From NCBI GenBank assembly GCA_002492415.1, contig DKYK01000059.1, positions 1 to 17,634 on the forward strand: a stretch of DNA of 17,634 nucleotides, given 5' to 3'. This document shows positions 1 to 6,310 of this stretch, one piece after another. Source of the DNA: Christensenella sp. UBA7102 (GTDB lineage: Bacteria > Bacillota > Clostridia > Christensenellales > UBA1750). Position 1 is the stretch's first letter; each line of letters begins with the position of its first letter. The notes beneath the pieces are model-generated. The model was not told the DNA's origin. It was given only the letters and a program-made list of their open reading frames with translations, and did not search any database. A program made the translations under genes and the position numbers.

Positions 1-18
1 TTTCCGGGATTTTATCCG

Positions 19-999
19 TTACTCCCACTCGATGGTACCGGTGGGCTTGGGCGTGAGGTCGAACAGGACGCGATTGACACCGGCGACCTCGGAGGTAATG
101 CGCGCGGTGATGTGCTGAAGGAGGTCGAAGGGGACGGGCTCGACCGTAGCGGTCATGGCGTCGCGGGTATTGACCGCGCGAATGATGACGCACCATTCGT
201 CGGCACGACGGTCACCGCGGACCCCCACGGACTTGAGGTCGGGGATGGCGGTGAAGTACTGCCAGACCTTGCCCTCCAGGCCGTTTTTAGCGAACTCCTC
301 GCGCAGAATGGCATCGGACTCGCGCACGGCCTCCAGGCGGTCGCGGGTGATGGCGCCCAGGCAGCGCACGCCCAGGCCGGGGCCGGGGAAGGGCTGGCGG
401 TAGACCATGTTGTCGGGCAGGCCAAGGGTCTTGCCGACGACGCGAACCTCGTCCTTGAAGAGGAATTTGAGCGGCTCGACCAGCTCAAACTTGAGGTCAT
501 CGGGCAGACCGCCGACGTTGTGATGCGCCTTTACGGGGCCGGACTCAAGGATGTCGGGATAGATGGTACCCTGGGCGAGGAACTCGACGCCTTCCTGCTT
601 GCGGGCCTCCTCTTCAAACACGCGAATGAATTCCGCGCCAATGATCTTGCGCTTCTTCTCGGGCTCGGCGACGCCGGCCAGCTTGTCCAGGAAGCGATCC
701 ACTGCATCGACATAGACGAGGTTGGCATCCATCTCATCGCGGAACACTTTGACGACCTGCTCGGGCTCTCCCTTTCTGAGCAGGCCGTGGTTGACATGCA
801 CGCACACCAGGTTTTTGCCGATGGCACGGATGAGCAGCGCTGCGACGACCGACGAGTCCACGCCGCCGGACAGCGCCAGCAGCACCTTTTTGCCGCCCAC
901 CTGCGCGCGGATTGCGGCCACCTGCTCCTGGATGAAAGCTTCGGCCAGCGCCTGCGTCGTGATGCGCTCCATATCTTCCGGGCGTCTGTTGTTCTGCAT
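19..999 (-). CDS. guaA: GMP synthase, ATP-pyrophosphatase (synthetase) subunit without glutaminase domain
   Basis: This enzyme adenylates XMP and aminates it to GMP, the last step of guanine nucleotide synthesis in the cytoplasm. The P-loop SGGVDSS is at residues 44-49, followed by VNHGLLRKGE, IGAEFIRVFEEEA, AQGTIYPD, HHNVGGLP and RQPFPGPGLGVRC, and the typical C-terminus LTPKPTGTIEWE. The protein has 326 residues, whereas the usual fused bacterial enzyme has about 510. The N-terminal class-I glutamine amidotransferase (about 190 residues) is absent and is not coded nearby. I chose the ATG at 999 because GGAGGAG lies 7 nt upstream; an in-frame upstream extension to 1041 would run through that ribosome binding site and a leader hairpin. 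It is a single-gene unit within the window, with its own promoter. The subunit must use a separate glutaminase or free ammonia; this is inference. The family call is firm. Confidence 0.95.
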   Translation of the reverse strand: MQNNRRPEDMERITTQALAEAFIQEQVAAIRAQVGGKKVLLALSGGVDSSVVAALLIRAIGKNLVCVHVNHGLLRKGEPEQVVKVFRDEMDANLVYVDAVDRFLDKLAGVAEPEKKRKIIGAEFIRVFEEEARKQEGVEFLAQGTIYPDILESGPVKAHHNVGGLPDDLKFELVEPLKFLFKDEVRVVGKTLGLPDNMVYRQPFPGPGLGVRCLGAITRDRLEAVRESDAILREEFAKNGLEGKVWQYFTAIPDLKSVGVRGDRRADEWCVIIRAVNTRDAMTATVEPVPFDLLQHITARITSEVAGVNRVLFDLTPKPTGTIEWE

Positions 1000-1026
1000 A
1001 AGCATTCTCCTCCGCAATAATTTCGG

Positions 1027-1059
1027 AAGGCGGGCGGTCACACACTGCCGCTCCGCCTT
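1027..1059 (-). other. Hairpin in guaA 5' leader
   Basis: An 11-bp GC-rich stem (AAGGCGG, a one-base bulge, GCGG on the transcript) closes a 10-nt loop between the guaA promoter and its ribosome binding site. There is no U-run after it, so it is not an intrinsic terminator. It could protect the transcript or shape translation; no riboswitch class is recognised. Confidence 0.45.
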
Positions 1060-1074
1060 TCATCTTCGTTCCTC

Positions 1075-1103
1075 ATTATAAAAGAAAATGCTACGCAATG
1101 CAA
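1075..1103 (-). promoter_or_regulatory. Sigma-A promoter of guaA
   Basis: On the minus strand, TTGCAT and a perfect TATAAT are separated by exactly 17 nt. The predicted transcript starts near 1068 and leaves a leader of about 69 nt before the guaA start at 999. Confidence 0.75.
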
Positions 1104-1172
1104 GATTTTCCGCACTTCCCCCACCCGCGTGCGCGAAACTTAACCTAATGTTGCGAGAGGGGAACGGCAGCG

Positions 1173-1634
1173 CTACTGTTCCATCTGTCGGCCGATGAAG
1201 CCCGCGGCGGTCTCGGTGACCTTGATCTCGGTCTGACCCATGTTCGCGCCAGGCTCGCGCGAGAGCAGGATCACGGCGCCCACTGCTTCGCCCTCGACGA
1301 GTATGGGGGTAATGACCTGCGCGGTGTAAAGCGATGCTTCCTCGCCGCTGACGATGGGCAACAGCTTGCCCTCGCGAGTGGAGCTGCAGACGGTGCGCCG
1401 CTCCTTGAGCACAGCCTCCAGCTCGGGACTGATGGATTTATCCTGCAGCTCCTTGCGCAGGGCGCCCGCGGCGGAAACGACCTGATCCTTATCGCAGACG
1501 ACGGCCACGTGTCCCAGCGCGCGCACCAGCGACTCGGTATACTCCTTTGCGAAATTGGACAGTTCCCCGATGGGAGAGTACTTTTTGAGGATGACCTCGC
1601 CGTCGCGGTCTGTGAAAATTTCCAGCGGGTCGCC
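1173..1634 (-). other. spoVT: SpoVT-derived 3' segment lacking the first ~30 codons
   Basis: This segment codes GDPLEIFTDRDGEVILKKYSPI, split here from its start, then FAKEY, the GAF-type sensory region and TETAAGFIGRQMEQ. Compared from memory with Bacillus subtilis SpoVT (178 residues), it begins at about residue 31. The MKATGIVRRIDDLGRVVIPK start, which is the first half of the AbrB swapped-hairpin DNA-binding fold, is missing. There is no usable start codon near the junction, so without rearrangement this part can only be made as a tail of the recombinase. The domain break falls inside the AbrB fold rather than at a domain edge, which points to DNA insertion or rearrangement rather than ordinary domain fusion. 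Confidence 0.85.
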
Positions 1635-3299
1635 GCTGCTGATAACACGGACAGAAAATGCGCGCTGCTTCTGACCGCGGGCGCACTGTACGACGCAGCT
1701 TTCCCCCTTCGCGGGCTGAGCAGAGAGCATTTCGTCCACGTCCGCCTTGAGCTGCACCTCGATGTGATCCTCAAAGACGCGAATTTTTTCCAACATCAGG
1801 TCGAGATCGGCACGATCCAGCCGGTCGCCCCGCAAAAGGTCGTCGAATACCGTCATAGCGGTGCCTGCAGCAGAACGGACGGAACGCAGCGCGCTGCGAC
1901 GGTCGTGCAGCGCGTTGGCCTGGCGCTGCAGACCGTCGATGCGGCGCATCAGATCGCTCTCCAGTTCGTCGTAAGTGCGCTCAAGCAGCTCTTCGCGCTC
2001 GGGATGACGGGCGATGTCGCGCACGCGCTGGCGTTTTAGGGTGCGCAACTCCTCGTGCAGCTGTTCCAGCGTCTGCACGATGTCCTCGTCTGCACGCTGC
2101 AGGCTCTCCAGTTTTGCACTCTCGCCGCGCAGATCGGCATTGAGCCGCTCCAGCATGATCGCAGAATTCTCGCGCACGCGGCGAATATAGCTTTTGACCA
2201 GCGCATCCAGCGTATCCTGCCGGATGTGGTGGCTGGTGCAGGCGCTGCGTCCGCGCTGGTGGTAGGCGCCGCAATGATAGGCGGGCGCAAGGTCGCTGCG
2301 CCCCATGGCGAACAGTGGGCTGCCGCAATCACCGCACTCGAGCAGGCCGGAATACGGATTGTCATGCGTTTTGACTCCGCGATAATTGCTCCTGGCGCGC
2401 TTCTGCCGCTGAGCGCGCACGGCGGCAAAGGTGCGGGCGTCGATGATCTGCGGGTGATGGCTTTCAAACACCAGCTGCTCGCTCTCCTGGCGTCTGCGGT
2501 CGGCGCCATTGATCTTTTGGCGAGTAGTTTTGCCCTGGCGCAGCGTGCCGGTGTAGAAATCATTATCCAGCATGCCCTGCACGGTAACGATGCTCCAGGC
2601 ATGACCGACTCTGCGGGTGGTCTTCTCGCCCTGTGCGAGTCTGCGCTCCTGTTCGCTGGCGCGCGGGGTGGGCACGCCTTCCTCCGTCAGGCGGTTGGCG
2701 ATGCGTTTGTAACCCCAACCATCCAGATAAAGGCCGTAGACGCGGCGCACCACTTCCGCCTCCTGCGGCACCACTTCAAACTGCTGCTGTCGGTTGACGA
2801 CGTAACCGTAGGGCGCCGCGCAGATCCACCGTCCCTCCTCCTGCCTCCTGCGGATGACGGAGCGCACTTTTTTGCTGGTGTCGGTTACGGGCATTTCGTT
2901 GATGAGGAACTGAAACTGAATCTTAAGCCAATCGTCGTCGTTGGGAAAGTCAATGCCGTCGCCGATGGAGATGATGCGCACACCGGCATCGCGCAGGTCC
3001 TCCAATTCCACCAGGCCGCGGCTGTTGCGGCGGGAAAAGCGCGAAAAATCCTTGACCACGAGGATGTCGTACTCGCGGCGCATGAGGCCCGCGCGCAGGC
3101 GCTGATAGCCCTCGCGCTGCTCAAAGGTATAGCCCGAGCGATCGCGGTCCTCGTAGAAATCCAGCTTGCTTCCGGGAAAGCGCTGGGCGACATACTGCCG
3201 CACAATGGACTTCTGGTTTTCGATGGACACATTGTCGCGGTCCAACTCTTCATCTACTGAAATGCGGCAATAGCCCGCGATGCGGTGACATTTCTGCAC
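1173..3299 (-). CDS. Large serine recombinase fused in frame to the C-terminal part of SpoVT
   Basis: A 708-residue frame in two parts. Residues 5-150 are a serine-recombinase catalytic domain with the nucleophile serine at 14 in YCRIS, SIENQ at 25-29, DRSGYTFEQREGYQRL, and KDFSRFSRR at 83-91. Residues 160-300 are the recombinase DNA-binding domain. A zinc ribbon follows with Cys322, Cys325, Cys343 and Cys354, then a coiled coil (about 377-470) and the usual closing strand KIRVFEDHIEVQLK at 505-518. No catalytic residue looks lost. A 37-residue linker leads into residues 556-708, which match the sporulation regulator SpoVT from its GDPLEIF motif to its terminal AAGFIGRQMEQ. The start is GTG at 3299, with AAGGGGA 7 nt upstream. 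Large serine recombinases integrate, excise or invert DNA at att sites; SpoVT is an AbrB/GAF-type regulator of forespore genes. The recombinase and SpoVT identities are firm. What the fused product does is unknown. Confidence 0.93.
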   Translation of the reverse strand: MQKCHRIAGYCRISVDEELDRDNVSIENQKSIVRQYVAQRFPGSKLDFYEDRDRSGYTFEQREGYQRLRAGLMRREYDILVVKDFSRFSRRNSRGLVELEDLRDAGVRIISIGDGIDFPNDDDWLKIQFQFLINEMPVTDTSKKVRSVIRRRQEEGRWICAAPYGYVVNRQQQFEVVPQEAEVVRRVYGLYLDGWGYKRIANRLTEEGVPTPRASEQERRLAQGEKTTRRVGHAWSIVTVQGMLDNDFYTGTLRQGKTTRQKINGADRRRQESEQLVFESHHPQIIDARTFAAVRAQRQKRARSNYRGVKTHDNPYSGLLECGDCGSPLFAMGRSDLAPAYHCGAYHQRGRSACTSHHIRQDTLDALVKSYIRRVRENSAIMLERLNADLRGESAKLESLQRADEDIVQTLEQLHEELRTLKRQRVRDIARHPEREELLERTYDELESDLMRRIDGLQRQANALHDRRSALRSVRSAAGTAMTVFDDLLRGDRLDRADLDLMLEKIRVFEDHIEVQLKADVDEMLSAQPAKGESCVVQCARGQKQRAFSVRVISSGDPLEIFTDRDGEVILKKYSPIGELSNFAKEYTESLVRALGHVAVVCDKDQVVSAAGALRKELQDKSISPELEAVLKERRTVCSSTREGKLLPIVSGEEASLYTAQVITPILVEGEAVGAVILLSREPGANMGQTEIKVTETAAGFIGRQMEQ

Positions 3300-3343
3300 G
3301 GCTGCATCCCCTTTCTCTCTGCTTGATCGTGCAAAACCAGTTT

Positions 3344-3373
3344 AACATACAAAGAAAGACCCGACAATGTCAG
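3344..3373 (-). promoter_or_regulatory. Weak candidate promoter for the recombinase
   Basis: On the minus strand CTGACA and TATGTT are separated by 18 nt, about 45 nt before the GTG start. The -35 box lies inside the preceding terminator hairpin. The match is only moderate, and read-through from the small upstream gene is an alternative. Confidence 0.3.
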
Positions 3374-3379
3374 GTCTTT
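3355..3379 (-). terminator. Intrinsic terminator after the small 71-aa gene
   Basis: An 11-bp stem AAAGACCTGAC / GTCGGGTCTTT with an ATT loop is followed by a T-rich tail (CTTTG). The one imperfect pair is G-U when read as minus-strand RNA but C-A on the plus strand, which supports the minus-strand direction. It begins 5 nt past the stop codon at 3385. Confidence 0.7.
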
Positions 3380-3384
3380 CCAGG

Positions 3385-3600
3385 TCACGGCAGGCCCTGT
3401 GCGCCGCGGCGGAAATGGTTGCACAGCAAGCCGCTGGTATGCCCGGCCAGCTCTTCCTGGCCGGAGAAAAACACCGCGACCAGCCTTTGGCCCGCGCATT
3501 GCGCGTAGATCGCCCGCAGCCTGCGCTGCACGTCGGGATCATCCCGCTCGCATCGCCGCAGCCATACCTCCACGACGCTGCCGTTTTCTCGCACCTCCAT
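3385..3600 (-). CDS. Small conserved-looking protein of unknown function (71 aa)
   Basis: The protein begins MEVRENGSVVEVWL and continues through a charged helix (RRCERDDPDVQRRLRAIYAQ) to RLVAVFFSGQEEL and a basic C-terminal helix. A start at 3600 is supported by GGGGAGG 7 nt upstream; a longer in-frame start at 3630 lacks such a site. The strand-helix-strand pattern and the VAVFFSG phrase resemble small uncharacterised proteins I have seen in Clostridia, but I know no function. It lies just upstream of the recombinase in the same direction, separated from it by its own terminator, so the two are probably not one transcript. It is either the next element-borne gene or a native neighbour. Confidence 0.65.
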   Translation of the reverse strand: MEVRENGSVVEVWLRRCERDDPDVQRRLRAIYAQCAGQRLVAVFFSGQEELAGHTSGLLCNHFRRGAQGLP

Positions 3601-3737
3601 AGCGCCGCCTCCCCTTCCGCTTTTTTCCAAATACAGTTTGACCTGCGCGCTGCGGAATTATTCCTGCAAAAATATGGGGAATGGTGAAACCCACAGGAGG
3701 CGATTTCCGTCAAAATGAGAAACGGGAGGCGATTGGT

Positions 3738-4898
3738 ATGAAGAGACTGGTTTGTATTTTGCTCGCGCTGCTCTGCCTGAGCAGCTGCGCGCAGGCGGCG
3801 TCCGAAGAGACAATGCGCGCGATGGTGGCCAGACTGCCCGACGGCGGCATTCTATTGGTACGCATGGACGGCGCTCCCGAACCGTTCAGCGCGAAGCTTC
3901 CCGAGCAGATGTTGGATGAAAATGGCGGCGTCATCGCGCCGGATGCGCTGAATTCGGGCGACGTGGTAGAAATCACCGGCGACGGCGCGCTGGCGGAGAG
4001 CTGGCCGCTGCAATACCCGGGCGTGACGGCTGCCCGCGTGCTGTCGCGCGGCGCAGCGGACGATCTTGCGCCCTATTGCGAGGTGTTGGAAGGGCTGTTG
4101 CCCGAAAAAACTGCGCGGGACGCGCCGCCGCAGCTGACGCTGACCTGGGAATACGGCGTCACGCAGGCGAGCATGGGCAATACCCATTGGCAGCGCGACA
4201 ACGGCGACGGCACGACCAGCGCGGTGATCGCCTGTGGGCCGCATGTGCTGATGTGGAGCCCCATCGCGCAGCTGAAGGACGCGCGTACCGTTGCGCTGGA
4301 CTTTGCGCAGCCCGTGCCCAACCAGGTGAGGGCACAGCGATGGCCCGACGCGCTCTACCGCGCGGAGGAATTGCCCGGCGATGGCGAGAGCATTCCCGTG
4401 ATCAAGAATGAAAACGGCGCACTCTCCATCCAGGTGGAGCCGGGGTACGTCTATCTGCTGCGCGCCTCATGGGAAGAGGGCAGCGCGGAGTACGGGTTCC
4501 TGACGCTGAAGCCTGAGCGCAAGGAGGTCGCGCAGATCGAAGAGATCACATCGGAGTTTGAAAGCAATGGCTTTACCGTGGCGAGCGAAAGCGCTGAACC
4601 GCAGATTCTGACCGGTAAACGGCATCTTTTGACCCTTGGCGGGGCATCCGATGGAATCGTTACAATATATGAATACGAGGACCCCACATCCGCGCAGGCA
4701 GACGCCCAGTGTATAGACGGCAGCGGAAGCATCGTGACGCTGGATGAAGTAACGCATTATCTGGAATGGAAAGACGTCCCGCATTTTTACCGGCAAAACA
4801 ACCTGATCCTCCAGTATGTTGGAACGGACGAAACCATATTGAACCTGCTGACGGAGCTGTACGGCGAGCCGTTCGCTGGCGGAGCGAGCAAGCGATAA
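3738..4898 (+). CDS. Predicted lipoprotein, conserved, function unknown
   Basis: A 386-residue exported protein. The start KRLVCILLALLCLSSC is a lipoprotein signal with lipobox LSSC at 14-17; cleavage at AQA-A just after it is a weaker alternative. Residues about 40-115 look like a small beta-rich domain of the kind that ends DALNSGDVVEITG...AESWPLQYPGV. Residues about 130-260 form a second beta-rich unit containing WEYGVTQASMGNTHW. Residues about 290-375 form a domain ending YLEWKDVPHFYRQNNLILQYVG, then a helix, ELYGEPFAG; this last part resembles uncharacterised lipoproteins of Bacilli and Clostridia. The ATG at 3738 has GGGAGGC 7 nt upstream. It should be anchored to the outer face of the membrane. 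No partner or substrate is evident. Confidence 0.75.
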   Translation: MKRLVCILLALLCLSSCAQAASEETMRAMVARLPDGGILLVRMDGAPEPFSAKLPEQMLDENGGVIAPDALNSGDVVEITGDGALAESWPLQYPGVTAARVLSRGAADDLAPYCEVLEGLLPEKTARDAPPQLTLTWEYGVTQASMGNTHWQRDNGDGTTSAVIACGPHVLMWSPIAQLKDARTVALDFAQPVPNQVRAQRWPDALYRAEELPGDGESIPVIKNENGALSIQVEPGYVYLLRASWEEGSAEYGFLTLKPERKEVAQIEEITSEFESNGFTVASESAEPQILTGKRHLLTLGGASDGIVTIYEYEDPTSAQADAQCIDGSGSIVTLDEVTHYLEWKDVPHFYRQNNLILQYVGTDETILNLLTELYGEPFAGGASKR

Positions 4899-4910
4899 CC
4901 AAACAGAGAT

Positions 4911-4946
4911 AACCCCTGCGTATGGCCGCGACCATGCGCAGGGGTT
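4911..4946. terminator. Shared bidirectional terminator
   Basis: A 15-bp stem (AACCCCTGCGTATGG / CCATGCGCAGGGGTT) with a 6-nt loop lies between two converging genes, 13 nt after the lipoprotein stop and 5 nt from the stop of the minus-strand gene. Its single mismatch is a U-G pair on plus-strand RNA, so it is strongest for the lipoprotein gene; the tail there is TGCGTTATTT. Confidence 0.75.
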
Positions 4947-4950
4947 TGCG

Positions 4951-6189
4951 TTATTTGCGGCCGAGGGTGGTGTTGTCCACCTTGCGGTTGCGTAACTCCT
5001 CGATTGGGTTGGGCGCGGTTTCCCAACGGTAGTCCTCATCGTGATCGGAGAGGTACTGGCGGATGGTCTGATGGCTGGGAACGTCGCCCGCATCGGGGTT
5101 GACAGCCTGTTGGTATTGGAAGAAGCGGTTGTCGGCGGGCAGCGTGCGCACGTCGGCATAGCCCTCGCCCTTCCGGGTGTTGTGGACGGTGCCCGCGATT
5201 ACACTGCGCACGTACTCGATGTTGGGACCGAGGCTCAGCGCGGCCGGGAAGTTTCCATCGGGGATGACCTGCTGCCACTGCTTGCCCTCATAGCGCTCCA
5301 GCAGCCGGGCGGAGGCTTGCAGCTGCGCCGCCGTCTGCTCAAAGCCGTGCTCCCAGATGTGGCGGATGGCAGCGTCAGGTTCGTCGTTCATGCAGGAGAA
5401 ATAGAGGTAGCAGGCGGTGTAATCGTGCAGCAGCAGCCCTTCCAGCGGCGTGACGTTCGGGTCGGTCAGGCTGCCGTACTCGCTGACGTGTTGCTCCTCG
5501 ATCATCGCAATCTCCTGATACAGCTTGCGCCCCAGTTCCGAAGTGTAGGTGGCGCCGACGTTCATGTAGAAATTCATGGTCTGCTGCTCCGCGGCGGTGA
5601 TGATGCCCACGTGCAGCCGCGTCAAGGGATTGGCCGTCTTGCCGTCGATGGGCGCGTTGATGGCCTCATAGGGAAAGCGATGCTCGGAGATGGTGGGGCG
5701 CGCGGGCATGATCTCGGTATAGCGGCCCACCAAATCCTCCGCGTGCACGCCGGACTCCATGTCCAACAGATCCGCGTAGCGGTAGAGGTGGTCGAAATCC
5801 TCCAACAGCGCAAAGTCCAGCGCAGCCTTTACATTCGGATCGGTCTCGTCCTGCGCCATGCGCGCAGTCAGATCCACGGCCAGCTGCTCATATCCGATGG
5901 TGGTCTCCAAGATCGGCTCGTCAATGGGTTTGAGCATGGAGAGCTTCTTCTGCCGCTGCTGCGTGACGCGTCGGCACAGCGCCAGCTCGCGGCGCAGGTC
6001 GTTATTTGCGCAGGCGCGGGAAAACTGATGGGTGAACCATACGGACTCGAACTCCGTGCCGTTCATCAGAATGACGCGTGTGCGGGTGTAGGGATTGACG
6101 GTGCGCTTGTCGTAGGGCTGGGGAAAGAGCTGATTCCAGTCCTCAAACAGCTTGTCCAGCGGGGAAGTCGGTAGTTCAAATGGATTCAT
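4951..6189 (-). CDS. Putative ferritin-like diiron-type protein, 412 aa
   Basis: A soluble, mostly helical protein with no signal peptide or membrane segment. Two sections repeat the same spacing: Glu101 then, 30 residues later, D131-x-x-H134 (in ALLEDFDHLYRYADLLD); and Glu201 then, 30 residues later, E231-x-x-H234 (in LYQEIAMIEEQHVSEYGSL). Glu ... E/DxxH in two halves is the pattern of four-helix ferritin-like metal sites. A further helix, LLLHDYTACYLYFSCMNDEP, follows. Resemblance to ferritin-like proteins of Clostridia is from memory; metal binding and any oxidase or stress role are inferred. The first ~95 residues and the last ~110 are outside this core. The ATG at 6189 has GAGGAGG 7 nt upstream. 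It stands alone, convergent with the lipoprotein and divergent from the hydrolase operon. Confidence 0.6.
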   Translation of the reverse strand: MNPFELPTSPLDKLFEDWNQLFPQPYDKRTVNPYTRTRVILMNGTEFESVWFTHQFSRACANNDLRRELALCRRVTQQRQKKLSMLKPIDEPILETTIGYEQLAVDLTARMAQDETDPNVKAALDFALLEDFDHLYRYADLLDMESGVHAEDLVGRYTEIMPARPTISEHRFPYEAINAPIDGKTANPLTRLHVGIITAAEQQTMNFYMNVGATYTSELGRKLYQEIAMIEEQHVSEYGSLTDPNVTPLEGLLLHDYTACYLYFSCMNDEPDAAIRHIWEHGFEQTAAQLQASARLLERYEGKQWQQVIPDGNFPAALSLGPNIEYVRSVIAGTVHNTRKGEGYADVRTLPADNRFFQYQQAVNPDAGDVPSHQTIRQYLSDHDEDYRWETAPNPIEELRNRKVDNTTLGRK

Positions 6190-6267
6190 GGAAGCGCCTC
6201 CTCATGCGTTTTGCCTAGTTTGCGCGCGACAGGGCGGGTCTATGCTCTGGCGCTAAGCGGCGCATTT

Positions 6268-6276
6268 TGCTATAAT
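6268..6276 (+). promoter_or_regulatory. Extended -10 promoter of the hydrolase operon
   Basis: TGC-TATAAT is an extended -10 element with a perfect hexamer. No good -35 box is seen 16-18 nt upstream, as extended -10 promoters allow. Transcription would start near 6283, about 28 nt before the first start codon. Confidence 0.6.
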
Positions 6277-6310
6277 GGTAAAAAACGCGGCAATGAGGAG
6301 TGTTTTTCAG

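Noticed and set aside
1100..1172. Terminator after the recombinase-SpoVT gene
   Set aside because: Only a 5-bp stem (CGCAC / GTGCG) with a long loop and no proper U-run is present.
2055..3260. Long plus-strand frame opposite the recombinase
   Set aside because: It is the antisense shadow of a GC-rich gene; it has no ribosome binding site at its start and no recognisable domain. The same holds for long antisense frames at 112-1020, 5041-6174, 6728-7765, 12754-13947 and 16342-17259.
3346..3353. CATACAAA on the plus strand, resembling a sigma-E -10
   Set aside because: It points away from the recombinase, into a terminator and antisense to the small gene, with no coding sequence to drive.
3254..3499. 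Minus-strand frame ending MQPCRNVTASRAIAAFQ, with an ATG at 3308
   Set aside because: It overlaps the recombinase start and the terminator in another frame; the GTG at 3299 has the better-placed AAGGGGA and opens the true recombinase frame.
3695..3741. Eight-codon ORF (MRNGRRLV) whose stop overlaps the lipoprotein start, with a second AGGAGGCGATT copy upstream
   Set aside because: The first AGGAGG is 14 nt from the ATG, too far for good initiation; the repeat is probably a chance duplication around the ribosome binding site.
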